Below, one piece after another: positions 43,213 to 51,998 of a DNA stretch of 64,000 bases. Every line of letters starts with the position of its first letter. Positions within the stretch are counted from its first letter, which is position 1. This stretch comes from Vampirovibrionales bacterium (GTDB lineage: Bacteria > Cyanobacteriota > Vampirovibrionia > Vampirovibrionales > Vampirovibrionaceae): the NCBI GenBank assembly GCA_029262635.1, contig JAJCZA010000024.1:62001-126000 (forward strand), read 5' to 3'. A program made the position numbers and the translations under genes. Under the pieces are notes generated by a model. That model did no database searches. It was not told the origin of the DNA and was given only the letters and a program-made list of their open reading frames with translations.

Positions 43213-45099
43213 ATGACAGGTCCCCATCCTTCCTCTTCACGTACTTCGCGGGTGCATGTTCTTCCACCGCATATCGTCAACCGGATTGCGGCTGGAGAAG
43301 TGGTCGAGCGTCCGGCTTCGGTTGTGAAAGAGTTGGTGGAAAACTCCTTAGATGCTGGGGCTCGGCGTATCGATATTACTGCTTCCGCCGGTGGGAGAAC
43401 CATTCGCATTGCCGATGATGGCTCAGGAATGCCTCCGGATGACGCTCAACTGGCGTTTCATAATCACGCTACAAGCAAAATTACTGACGAGTCTGACCTG
43501 GCGTATATTGAAACCCTGGGTTTTCGAGGAGAAGCGCTGGCCAGTATCGCTGCGATTTCCCGTTTATCTTGTGAAACGAGAACGGCGGAAGCAGACGTTG
43601 GAAGTCGGATTACGGTTGATATGGAAGGAAATCCAACCATTACGGCCATCGGATGCGCACCGGGTACGATTATTGAGATGAAAGATTTATTTTATAACAC
43701 GCCAGCCCGACTCAAATTTATGAAAAAACCCGCGACGGAACTGAGCCATATTGAAGAAATGGTTCAGCACCTGGCCTTGTCCCACCCGGGTGTTCAATTT
43801 ACACTCACGCTTCAGGATAAAACCGTCTTGAAAACGTCTGGGGTGGGTGATTTTAAAATGACCATGGACGAGGTGTTTAAACTAAAAGACGATTTAAACC
43901 ACTTTATTCCGGTCTGTCTGGCTGATGATGAGTTTGGCTTTAAACTGACCGGGCTAGTTTCCACGCCGGACATGATTAAAAGTTCTCGCCGATGGATGAT
44001 CACGTTTGTTAATGGTCGGCGAATTAAATGTTCCACACTAAATAAGGCGGTTGAGTCCGCTTATGATTCGCTTGTACCCCATGGGCGTTATCCTTTTAGT
44101 GTGATTTTCCTAACTTTACCTTCTGAACAGGTGGATGTTAATGTTCACCCCACCAAGCGAGAAGTCCGTTATACTTCGGGAAATCAGGTGTTTAGCTTTG
44201 TTAAAAGTGCCGTTAAAAATGCTTTAGAAGCAAATGGTCACCGAGTTGCCTTTCGGCCGGAGTCTTTAAACGAGGCTCTCTTATCGTCTTCGCAACCATT
44301 TGACGGGCTCCCTTCTCTCGGATTTTCTCGTGGAATAGGCCGCTCACTTGATTCGCCGGGTCGTGATGGAGGTATTACACGTGTTCCCCCAGTATCTATA
44401 GGGCCAGTGGATACGCAGGAGGCGATGTCTTTTTATCAACCAGCGGATAATGTGACAGAAGTAACGAATGAGCGACTAGCCCAAACGGAACTGGCTTTGG
44501 ACGGGTCGTCTCGAAAAACACTGAAAGTTATTGGCCAGTTGTTCAACACGTATATCTTGCTGGAATCGCCACAAGGGTTAATGGTGGTGGATCAGCATAT
44601 TGCCAGTGAGCGCACGTTTTTTGAAGCTCTCATGCGCAATATACAGGTGGAAGACCCGGAAACACAAACCCGATTAACATCAACCCCCATTCCATTTTCA
44701 CCGGTTCAGGCCGAGCTATTAGAATCCAATCGGGATGCTTTCACTAAAATGGGCTTTACTTACCATATGAAGGATTCATCCGCTACCCTGACGGCGGTTC
44801 CACTAATTTACGCTGAAAAAGAACATCCCGATCGTTTGTTTGAAAACCTGGTTTGCCAATTGGAGGAAACCGGTGAAATGAAACTGGATTTGGATTTGAT
44901 GATTGCAACGATGGCCTGCCACAGTGCGGTAAGAGCGGGAGACATATTGAATCAACAGACCATGGAATCCATTATTGAGCAATGGCTGGCTTGTCAACTG
45001 CCTTGGACCTGTCCCCATGGCCGTCCCATTGCCCATACCATTAAAACGGATGATCTGAACAAATTTTTTCACCGTCCCAGCTTACCGGTTAATATCTAA
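43213..45099 (+). CDS. mutL: DNA mismatch repair protein MutL, endonuclease type
   Basis: A 628-residue GHKL ATPase. HIVNRIAAGEVVERPASVVK, ELVENSLDAG and the ATP-lid residues in GFRGEALASI are canonical. The C-terminal domain carries the nuclease motif DQH-IAS-ER-TFF-E (about 460-471; the usual Ala after DQH is Ile) plus ACHSAVRAGD and CPHGRP (about 600-605). So it should nick the daughter strand itself, as in bacteria without MutH. The start is ATG 43213; a TTG at 43198 would add 5 residues. No mutS is in the window. Confidence 0.95.
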   Translation: MTGPHPSSSRTSRVHVLPPHIVNRIAAGEVVERPASVVKELVENSLDAGARRIDITASAGGRTIRIADDGSGMPPDDAQLAFHNHATSKITDESDLAYIETLGFRGEALASIAAISRLSCETRTAEADVGSRITVDMEGNPTITAIGCAPGTIIEMKDLFYNTPARLKFMKKPATELSHIEEMVQHLALSHPGVQFTLTLQDKTVLKTSGVGDFKMTMDEVFKLKDDLNHFIPVCLADDEFGFKLTGLVSTPDMIKSSRRWMITFVNGRRIKCSTLNKAVESAYDSLVPHGRYPFSVIFLTLPSEQVDVNVHPTKREVRYTSGNQVFSFVKSAVKNALEANGHRVAFRPESLNEALLSSSQPFDGLPSLGFSRGIGRSLDSPGRDGGITRVPPVSIGPVDTQEAMSFYQPADNVTEVTNERLAQTELALDGSSRKTLKVIGQLFNTYILLESPQGLMVVDQHIASERTFFEALMRNIQVEDPETQTRLTSTPIPFSPVQAELLESNRDAFTKMGFTYHMKDSSATLTAVPLIYAEKEHPDRLFENLVCQLEETGEMKLDLDLMIATMACHSAVRAGDILNQQTMESIIEQWLACQLPWTCPHGRPIAHTIKTDDLNKFFHRPSLPVNI

Positions 45100-45142
45100 C
45101 CGTGAGTTATTCCTATTTAAGCGGCCTCTTTAATTCGTCGTT

Positions 45143-45457
45143 TTAAGCACTAACCTGCTCAATTTTGATTAATCGGTTCAAGCCGCAAAAATGTAAAACA
45201 CGGATGATTCCTTGAGAAGCGGCTTTCACATGAAAGTCTTTCTCCGATTTTTCACAAAACTGGTAAATACCTAAAACAAGTTTTAGGCCCGAAGAATCAA
45301 TGAGCTGGATTTTTGAGAGGTCTAATAAAATGGTGGTTGGCACCTCTCCATTTAACTTCTCTTTAACAAAGACCATGAGTTTTTCCACGTTATGAAGCGT
45401 AATGTCTTCTTCCGCCTGAAAAACGAGTTCATTATTTTCAAGTACAACGTTCATCAT
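45143..45457 (-). CDS. STAS-domain protein
   Basis: A 104-residue single STAS domain. ILLDLSKIQLIDSSGLKLV holds the phosphorylatable Ser (S55/S56) used by anti-anti-sigma factors such as SpoIIAA. Here it is the last gene of the che operon, 12 bases after cheY, so it more likely takes part in taxis or motility signalling than in sigma-factor control. No anti-sigma kinase gene is nearby. Confidence 0.85.
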   Translation of the reverse strand: MMNVVLENNELVFQAEEDITLHNVEKLMVFVKEKLNGEVPTTILLDLSKIQLIDSSGLKLVLGIYQFCEKSEKDFHVKAASQGIIRVLHFCGLNRLIKIEQVSA

Positions 45458-45469
45458 TTTATCTTTACC

Positions 45470-45856
45470 TTAACTTACGGAGGCTAACAACTGTTGTACC
45501 TTCTCTTCTAAATCGTTTGCGTCAAAAGGCTTGACCAAATAATTATTGGCACCGGCTTTGATGGCTTCAACTACCCGCATCCGTTCGCCTTCGGTGGTAA
45601 CCATCATAATGGGGGTGGTGACGCCTGAAGCCCTCATTTCCTGTAAAGCTGTGAAGCCGTCTTTTACAGGCATGTTCCAATCAAGTAGAATGAGGTCAAA
45701 TTTTTCCTTGGCAACGGTGTCAACCCCTTCCTGTCCATTTGCCGCACCCATAATATTCTGCTCGGAAAAGCCGATCCGTTTTAAAATATCCGTTAAAACT
45801 GAGCGCATGACAGTAGAGTCGTCAACAATAAGTACTTTCAAATTGGTGTTTTCCAT
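45470..45856 (-). CDS. cheY: CheY-type response regulator
   Basis: A 128-residue stand-alone receiver. D12 and D13 (LIVDDSTVMR), phosphoacceptor D59 (LLDWNMPVKDG), T87-region (MMVTTEGE) and the Lys in NNYLVKPFDA are all present. It should be phosphorylated by the adjacent CheA and act on the motor (flagellum or pilus). It lies 23 bases downstream of cheX, a probable CheY-P phosphatase. Confidence 0.93.
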   Translation of the reverse strand: MENTNLKVLIVDDSTVMRSVLTDILKRIGFSEQNIMGAANGQEGVDTVAKEKFDLILLDWNMPVKDGFTALQEMRASGVTTPIMMVTTEGERMRVVEAIKAGANNYLVKPFDANDLEEKVQQLLASVS

Positions 45857-45879
45857 TCGATATAATCCTCTTCTTAAAC

Positions 45880-46374
45880 TTAGTCTTCTTTCTTAAAAGA
45901 AATATAAATTTGGAATTCTGTTCCTTCGGTGGAGAAAATCATGATAAGAAAAGGAGCCCCTTTAACCCCAGAAAGTGAGTGGCTCTTCCCTGAAATAACC
46001 GATGGGACAGAGAGTTTATAAGTGGCGTCAAATTTTTCCGATAATATGGATTTAGCGGCGCCTGCCACCATGTTTAAAATTTCGGCAACACCATCTTGTC
46101 GGGTGGCTTGATCGATCATATGCGCTTCACGATACATTAGTTTGGCCACAAGTTGGTTAGCAAGCTCAAAGGGAAAAGAGATGCCAGCCATTCCTTCGCC
46201 GTCGGGTCCGGTAATTCCAATTAAAGCGGAAATATCTCCGGTTCCACTAAATTCTTTTTCAGCTTTAACCTCCTTTAACTGAATTTCGGTAGATAGCATT
46301 TTGCTGTAGACGCTCTGAGCCGACTCCATAAAGGCATTGACCAGTGTAGCGTCTAGAGTTTTACTTGCTGTCAT
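45880..46374 (-). CDS. cheX: CheX-like chemotaxis phosphatase
   Basis: A 164-residue protein of the CheC/CheX/FliY fold. The ExxN dephosphorylation motif is seen as E98 and N101 in VAEILNMVAGAAKS. The single motif fits CheX, which works as a dimer, rather than CheC with two. It should remove phosphate from CheY-P. SFPFELANQLVAKLM and SVPSVISGKSHSL also fit the family. It lies between cheR and cheY. Confidence 0.85.
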   Translation of the reverse strand: MTASKTLDATLVNAFMESAQSVYSKMLSTEIQLKEVKAEKEFSGTGDISALIGITGPDGEGMAGISFPFELANQLVAKLMYREAHMIDQATRQDGVAEILNMVAGAAKSILSEKFDATYKLSVPSVISGKSHSLSGVKGAPFLIMIFSTEGTEFQIYISFKKED

Positions 46375-46455
46375 TTACTGTATCCTCTTTCTATTGGGTG
46401 TTATTTTCGTTATTAATTTTTTCAATCTAAAAATTCAATTTTTAGCAAAAGAGCA

Positions 46456-47301
46456 TCATTTCCGTTTATAATAAAACCCTCTTTTGTATTGGTTTAATTC
46501 GAATCCTTCCTGCTTATCGGGAAGAAACTCAGAACTCCCCATCAGGAAGAAACCGCCTGGATTCAAAGCTTTATAGATTTTAGCGTAGATCTCTTGTTTA
46601 AACTCATCTGTAAAATAAATTAGCACATTACGCAGAAAAATAATATCAAACGTTCCTAAAGGCTCAAATGAATGACGTAGATTTTGGCTTTTGAAAGAGA
46701 CCATAGACTTAATCTTACTATGGACTTTAATGAAATCACTCTCAGGTTCCTCTTCAAAGTATTTTGCCTTCATCTCATCAGAGAGTCCTCGAGCAGAAAA
46801 AGACTTACTATAAACGGCCCCTTCTGCCTCTTTTAGAACCGTGTGTGACAGATCAGTTCCTAATATTTTTATTTTAGGAAGGAGCCAATTGCATTTTTTA
46901 TTATGGACGAATTCATGAGCTGTTATTCCGATGGAGTAAGGCTCCTGACCTGTTGAACAGGCGCAAGACCAAATACGAATACTATCGCTTTTAGAGACAA
47001 AGATGTTGGCCAGACACTCAGGGAGAATCTGGTCTTCTAAAATGTCAAAGGGAACCTTATCTCTAAACCAACTTGTTTCATTGGTTGTAATGGCGTCGAT
47101 CAAATTCTTTTTTAGTGAAATATCTTGAACGGCCTTATTATAAAACTCCATAAACGATCCGCAACCGGACTCGGCAAGCAAAGAAGAGAGCTTATTATTG
47201 ATCAAATATTTTTTATTTTCCGTAATAAAAATACCACTTTCTTTCTCAATTAATGTTTTTAAAAGAGAAAATTCGAGGTCACTAACGGTGGGTGAAGTCA
47301 T
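46456..47301 (-). CDS. cheR: Chemotaxis protein methyltransferase CheR
   Basis: A 281-residue SAM-dependent methyltransferase. The N-terminal helical domain (1-80) has EKESGIFITENKKYLI. TNETSWFRDKVPFD and IRIWSCACSTGQEPYSIG form the SAM site, and DIIFLRNVLIYF is the late motif. It methylates glutamates of chemoreceptors. The gene follows cheB closely (14 bases) in the che operon. Confidence 0.95.
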   Translation of the reverse strand: MTSPTVSDLEFSLLKTLIEKESGIFITENKKYLINNKLSSLLAESGCGSFMEFYNKAVQDISLKKNLIDAITTNETSWFRDKVPFDILEDQILPECLANIFVSKSDSIRIWSCACSTGQEPYSIGITAHEFVHNKKCNWLLPKIKILGTDLSHTVLKEAEGAVYSKSFSARGLSDEMKAKYFEEEPESDFIKVHSKIKSMVSFKSQNLRHSFEPLGTFDIIFLRNVLIYFTDEFKQEIYAKIYKALNPGGFFLMGSSEFLPDKQEGFELNQYKRGFYYKRK

Positions 47302-47315
47302 AAAATCTTCCTATC

Positions 47316-48401
47316 TTAGCTTCGATTGAGAACAATCGAAGTAATTCGGCTTGCTAAATTTTCCAGTGGAACTCTTTCGTCAGATAGCCCCATTTCATCT
47401 AGGGCTCGTGGCATACCGTAAACCGTGCAGCTTTTTTCTGTTTGACTCAAGGAATAACAGCCAGCAAGTTTTAATGTTTGTACTCCTTTTGCACCATCAT
47501 CGCCCATCCCGGTCATAATAACCGAAAGCACATGCTTGCCATAAGCGGAAGCGATGGAGCGAAAAAGAACATCAACCGCTGGACGACAACTATTTTCGGT
47601 TGGCCCGTCGTTTAAGCCAATTCGATAAACGCCGCCTGTGGATTTGTTGGCAACCATGTGTAGACCACCGGGCGCGATATAAACGGTGTCGGGTGACACG
47701 GTTTCTCGATCCATGCCGACTTTAATGGAAAGCTTGGAACGCTGGTTCAACCGGTCAGCCAGGGATTCAGTATAGTGTTTTGGCATGTGAATCACTAAAA
47801 AAATAGGGACCCCTAATTTAGGAAGTTTGGGTAGCAGTTGTTCTAATGCGCTGGGCCCCCCGGTTGAAACACCGATGGCAACCGCATGAATTTCATGGGG
47901 GTAAACCTTTTTTTTAGGGTGGGGTGGCGATGACGCACGTTCCTGGAAGGTGGTTTGATGAAGTGAGTTTTGATGTTGAAGTCGTTTTTGCCGGGATCGT
48001 AAATACTGGAAAATAGGGATAAGGCGGCTTTTTAGTTTTTCCCCACTTTCTTCGGGAGAAAGACTTTCTGGCTTTTTAATAAAATCCATGGCGCCCGCAC
48101 TTAATGCTTTTAGGGTGATATCGGCACTCTTCTGATTTGTACCACTAACCATAATAACCGGAGTTTTTGAAAACCGTTGTTGAATCACTTCCAATGTTTT
48201 AATCCCGTCCATAATGGGCATTTCAATATCGAGGAACACAGCGTCAAAAGAAGCCTTTGAAATTTTATCAATGGCATCCTGACCATTGGGCGCGGTGTCC
48301 ACGATAATATTTTCTGAAATAGACGTGATAACGCTCTTCAAAATGGTTCTAAATACGGCAGAATCATCGACAAGAAGTACTTTGAAAGGGGCTTCTTCCA
48401 T
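47316..48401 (-). CDS. cheB: Chemotaxis protein-glutamate methylesterase CheB
   Basis: A 361-residue protein. The receiver domain (about 6-125, phosphoacceptor D58 in AVFLDIEMPIMDG) is joined by a linker to the esterase domain (about 172-355). The catalytic triad is visible as Ser in AIGVSTGGPSAL, His in VIHMPKHY and Asp in MTGMGDDGAKG. It removes methyl groups from receptors after phosphorylation by CheA. It starts 6 bases after cheW. Confidence 0.96.
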   Translation of the reverse strand: MEEAPFKVLLVDDSAVFRTILKSVITSISENIIVDTAPNGQDAIDKISKASFDAVFLDIEMPIMDGIKTLEVIQQRFSKTPVIMVSGTNQKSADITLKALSAGAMDFIKKPESLSPEESGEKLKSRLIPIFQYLRSRQKRLQHQNSLHQTTFQERASSPPHPKKKVYPHEIHAVAIGVSTGGPSALEQLLPKLPKLGVPIFLVIHMPKHYTESLADRLNQRSKLSIKVGMDRETVSPDTVYIAPGGLHMVANKSTGGVYRIGLNDGPTENSCRPAVDVLFRSIASAYGKHVLSVIMTGMGDDGAKGVQTLKLAGCYSLSQTEKSCTVYGMPRALDEMGLSDERVPLENLASRITSIVLNRS

Positions 48402-48407
48402 CTTAAT

Positions 48408-48914
48408 TTACCCCTCTCCCCCTGGCGAGTTTGTCTGCTCGTCCATTAATACGCGAGGCACATTAATAATAGAAATGGTTGAACTGTCCTGTTTAATTAC
48501 GCCGGATAAATACTTTCGATCGATAAACCCTGTATCGGCAGGTAGTTCTATAATTTCGTCACTTGGCACTGTAATAACGCTACCGATTTGGTCGACCAGA
48601 AAGCCGACAGACTCGGATGTTGTTCTCAAGTCATTTTGCCCTTCTCGCTCTCGGATGGGGTTTAGTTCCTGATCGGTTTTTAAAATTAGGTTACATGAGT
48701 TCTGGTTAATTGAGTGTTTTTCGCCCCCCAGCCGTCGGTGGAGATCAAAGACGGTGACAATCTGTCCTCGTAGATTCACAATCCCACGAATGAAATCCGA
48801 GACATGTTGCATGGGAGTGATCTCTAGATGGCGGTTAATTTCTCGGACAAAAAGAATATCAATACCAAATTGTCGTTCACCCAGTTTAAATGTTGAAAAA
48901 CTTTGTGTAGCCAA
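48408..48914 (-). CDS. cheW: Chemotaxis coupling protein CheW
   Basis: A 168-residue CheW domain: FKLGERQFGIDILFVREINR, then VSDFIRGIVNLRGQIVTVFDL, the family core. It couples receptors to CheA. The start is a TTG at 48914, only 2 bases after the cheA stop, with GGGAG seven bases upstream, so translation is coupled to cheA. An extra loop of about 20 residues (INQNSCNLILKTDQELNPIR) lies in the middle. Confidence 0.92.
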   Translation of the reverse strand: MATQSFSTFKLGERQFGIDILFVREINRHLEITPMQHVSDFIRGIVNLRGQIVTVFDLHRRLGGEKHSINQNSCNLILKTDQELNPIREREGQNDLRTTSESVGFLVDQIGSVITVPSDEIIELPADTGFIDRKYLSGVIKQDSSTISIINVPRVLMDEQTNSPGGEG

Positions 48915-48916
48915 TG

Positions 48917-51670
48917 TTATACTCCCGCATCTGCAGTTAATTTTTTATCATTTTTGTGTAATTCCATAACGGCTTCAAAATTCAGGAAAACGGTTAATTG
49001 GTCACCCAGATCCGCAATGCCCTGTATTCCAGGATGTTCCTTAAAGGCTGGTCGTAATTCTGTGTTTACCGTGGTCGAATTAATAATATGGGATGACAAA
49101 ATGGCACCGGTTCCAAATTCGGCTTTTGGAATAATTAGATAACCGATATCCAAATCCTTCGGGAAGGGACGGATGGGTAAGTAGCTCTCAAGCCGGATTA
49201 ATGGAATGCTATCCCCACGGTAGTGGATGAACTCTTTTTCGCCAATCTGTTCAATGTTAGATAAACGAATCTTCTCCAAGCCAAAAACAGAACTCAAGGG
49301 AATTGCGAAGTTTTCTTCACGGGAGTTATTGAATAGGATCACATCCTGCTTGGTTCGTTTGGACTGTTTGGATTCTTCAATTTCGTCCTGAACATCTTTT
49401 CGGAGGGCTTCCTGTGTTTTAAAGTCAGAGAAGGAGAACGAGGTGTATTTAATAATACCGGCCGTGTCCAGAATCATGGTGGCTTGCCCATCACCTAAAA
49501 TGGTAACACCCGCAAAGCAGGTAGCTTTTTTCGCGTAAAGCGAGGTGGGCTTAACCACGATTTCTTCCAGGTTAGAGATCTGGTCAACAATGAGTCCATA
49601 TTCGTAGTTTCCTGCCTTTAGAACGACAATGTTATAGCCAACGCTGCTTTTTCGCCGTTCTTCTCCAGCTCTTTTCTCGGCCCACTCTGAAGGTTCTGCC
49701 GCTTCAACCGGGGGCAGGACATTAGGGTCATCGGTTGCTAGTTCCGCCCGTCGGTCAGAAATGCGTTCACGCTTCTCAAGCTGTTCGACTAAAGCCTCTT
49801 CGCCGTCTGTTTGGCCTTGATACACTCGTTCAAGTTTCAGTACATTGGATAAGCGAGCCAGAGGTAAAAGTTTTCCTCGAAGGTGAAGTGCGTCTGCCCC
49901 GCCGATTCTTTCAATTCGCTTTTTAACATCTTCAGGCTTGATGGAGATAATTTCGAGTATGTTTAATTGAGGAATTGCGTAACGGAGATCCTGAACGCTA
50001 ACGGTTAGGGCATTAATAATCGCCAAAGTCAACGGAAGGCGGAGGGTGATGGTTGTCCCTTCGCCCTCATCAGTTTTTATGTTGATGTGGCCTCCCAATT
50101 TTTCGATGTTTGTTCGAACCACATCCATGCCGACGCCACGACCTGAAACATCTGAAATTTCTTCAGTGGTTGAAAATCCAGGCATAAAAATAAAGTTGGC
50201 TATTTCTTCTTTGGGCAGTTTTTCCGCATCTTCCATTTGAATTAGTCCACGCTCAATAGCCTTCTTTAAAACTCTGGCCTGATTAATGCCTTGCCCATCA
50301 TCTGAAATAGAAATATTAATCTGTCCAGCTTCATGGAAAGCTTTCAGCAGAACTTTACCTTCAGGAGGCTTGCCTTTTTTCTGTCGTTCTTCCGGCGTTT
50401 CGAGCCCGTGGTCACAGGCGTTTCGAATTAGGTGGGTCATGGGGTCAGAGAGTGCTTCAAGAACGGATTTATCGATTTCAACGTCATTGCCCTCTGTTTC
50501 AAGAATGACCTGTTTACCCATTTTTTTTGAAAGATCCCGAGCAACACGCTGAAACTTGCTAAACAGGTTACCAATCGGTTGCATTCTTGTTTTGGTGATA
50601 TTTTCCTGTAAATCGGTTGTGGCCATGTCTAGCGTTCGCAAAACGGGTTCCAGTCCATTTATTTTGGTGACTTCGTTATTATGGAAAAGCCGAGACAGCT
50701 GGTTACGGACTAATACAATTTCGCCAGCCAGGTTCATAAGTTTATCAATTAAGTCAGTTCGAACCCGGATGGTTTCAACCATTTCGGATTTCGAACCCGT
50801 GTTGGCATTCGTAGTGGTCGCTACAGGTTCTGATTCTTTTGCCGTTATTTCAGCAAGGTTTTTAGACTCTTCTGATTTAGATAAAACCTCTTTGTCAGGG
50901 GAAACGACCTCTTCTTTCATTTCGGTTGCGGTTAGTTGATCCAGGCCAAGACTTCCACAAATTAGGTCATCCTCAAGTACCGAAGCATAAAGGCACCGAA
51001 CTTTTAAATCGGATGTTAGGCAGGTGTCTAAGTCAAAATCGTCATCAATCTCAATGGTAATATCGAGAACAGTTCCCATGGATTCGAGCATTTCAATAAA
51101 TCGAAGTGGATTCTCGTATTCTTCCTCAAAAGATGAATCCAGCGAAAAGTTTAAAATGAAAAGATATTTTCCCTGCTTTTTTTCAGCCTGAAGGGCCTGA
51201 GGGCTGACGGAGAATTGTTCGGTTAAAGAATCAGTCAGTGAGGAGCCCGATCCTGAAGATAGGCCGCTACCATCATCAGGTTTTTTCCCTAGAATCGCAT
51301 CCAGCAATTTACTTTCTTCATGGTATTCAATATCGTTGCTCGTATAAACGTCATCCATCATAACCTGGAGCTTGTCTAGGCTTTTGATCAAGACATCAAC
51401 GATTTCTGGCGTGGGCTCAAGCTCGCCGTCTCGAACCAGCATGAGAACACTTTCCAGACCATGACCCAGATTCTTTAGCGCTTCAAACCCTAAAAATCCA
51501 GCGGCCCCTTTAATACTATGAATGGCCCGGAAAACCCGGTTAATAATTTCGGGGTCCGCATTTTTGCCTTCTTTTTCGATTAAGAGCAAGTCGGGTTCAA
51601 TGTTCTCAAGATGCTCCTGACTTTCGGTCACAAACTCCTGAATAATGGATTCGTTATTAACAATGGCCAT
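48917..51670 (-). CDS. cheA: Chemotaxis histidine kinase CheA with two CheW-like domains
   Basis: A 917-residue kinase. P1 (1-110) has the phosphorylated H51 in RAIHSIKGAAGFLG. A P2-like domain lies at about 167-240. P3 dimerisation helices follow (about 295-355), then P4 with N box LIRNACDHGLE (414-424), DDGQGI (457-462) and GRGVGMD (510-516). P5 (548-745) is interrupted by a charged insertion (about 616-675). A second CheW-like domain fills 773-905. The usual CheA ends after one P5, so this has an added regulatory unit. It heads the leftward che operon. Confidence 0.94.
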   Translation of the reverse strand: MAIVNNESIIQEFVTESQEHLENIEPDLLLIEKEGKNADPEIINRVFRAIHSIKGAAGFLGFEALKNLGHGLESVLMLVRDGELEPTPEIVDVLIKSLDKLQVMMDDVYTSNDIEYHEESKLLDAILGKKPDDGSGLSSGSGSSLTDSLTEQFSVSPQALQAEKKQGKYLFILNFSLDSSFEEEYENPLRFIEMLESMGTVLDITIEIDDDFDLDTCLTSDLKVRCLYASVLEDDLICGSLGLDQLTATEMKEEVVSPDKEVLSKSEESKNLAEITAKESEPVATTTNANTGSKSEMVETIRVRTDLIDKLMNLAGEIVLVRNQLSRLFHNNEVTKINGLEPVLRTLDMATTDLQENITKTRMQPIGNLFSKFQRVARDLSKKMGKQVILETEGNDVEIDKSVLEALSDPMTHLIRNACDHGLETPEERQKKGKPPEGKVLLKAFHEAGQINISISDDGQGINQARVLKKAIERGLIQMEDAEKLPKEEIANFIFMPGFSTTEEISDVSGRGVGMDVVRTNIEKLGGHINIKTDEGEGTTITLRLPLTLAIINALTVSVQDLRYAIPQLNILEIISIKPEDVKKRIERIGGADALHLRGKLLPLARLSNVLKLERVYQGQTDGEEALVEQLEKRERISDRRAELATDDPNVLPPVEAAEPSEWAEKRAGEERRKSSVGYNIVVLKAGNYEYGLIVDQISNLEEIVVKPTSLYAKKATCFAGVTILGDGQATMILDTAGIIKYTSFSFSDFKTQEALRKDVQDEIEESKQSKRTKQDVILFNNSREENFAIPLSSVFGLEKIRLSNIEQIGEKEFIHYRGDSIPLIRLESYLPIRPFPKDLDIGYLIIPKAEFGTGAILSSHIINSTTVNTELRPAFKEHPGIQGIADLGDQLTVFLNFEAVMELHKNDKKLTADAGV

Positions 51671-51998
51671 TTATACCTATTCCTACTACCAAACATTTCT
51701 ATCTGTTTAGTTCAAATTAATTTGTACAATAATAATAGTAATATTATAACGGTTTAAATCCAATCGGCTGATCGGGTGAATTATGGAGTATAAAATGGTC
51801 AGCTAAGTTAAATACGTTAAATACAGGACTCTTTTTTTTAAAAAAAATGTGTATGATGAAATATTATAGAATGGTGTTCCAGTACGTAAGCTATAGTTTG
51901 TTGTTGCTTGCATGCGGTAGTTGAAAACAAAGTTTAAATTGCAGGAACGATCTAAAAATAGATATCAAGTTGTTTGAATTTAAGGAGTTTCCGGATAA
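51671..51998. other. Divergent promoter region between cheA and the chemoreceptor
   Basis: About 330 AT-rich bases. It must hold both promoters. TATTATAGAAT near 51861 is a possible -10 region for the chemoreceptor gene. I see no sigma28-type GCCGATAA box. AAGGAG lies 11 bases before the ATG at 51999. Confidence 0.35.

Noticed and set aside
43191-43681. Open frames on both strands inside mutL, and many similar frames inside cheA, radA and nrdA.
   Set aside because: They overlap firmly identified genes in other frames, and lack ribosome-binding sites and recognisable content.
45143-45457. Naming the STAS protein as an anti-anti-sigma factor (SpoIIAA/RsbV).
   Set aside because: No anti-sigma kinase or sigma factor is nearby, and it is the last gene of the che operon, so only the domain is named.
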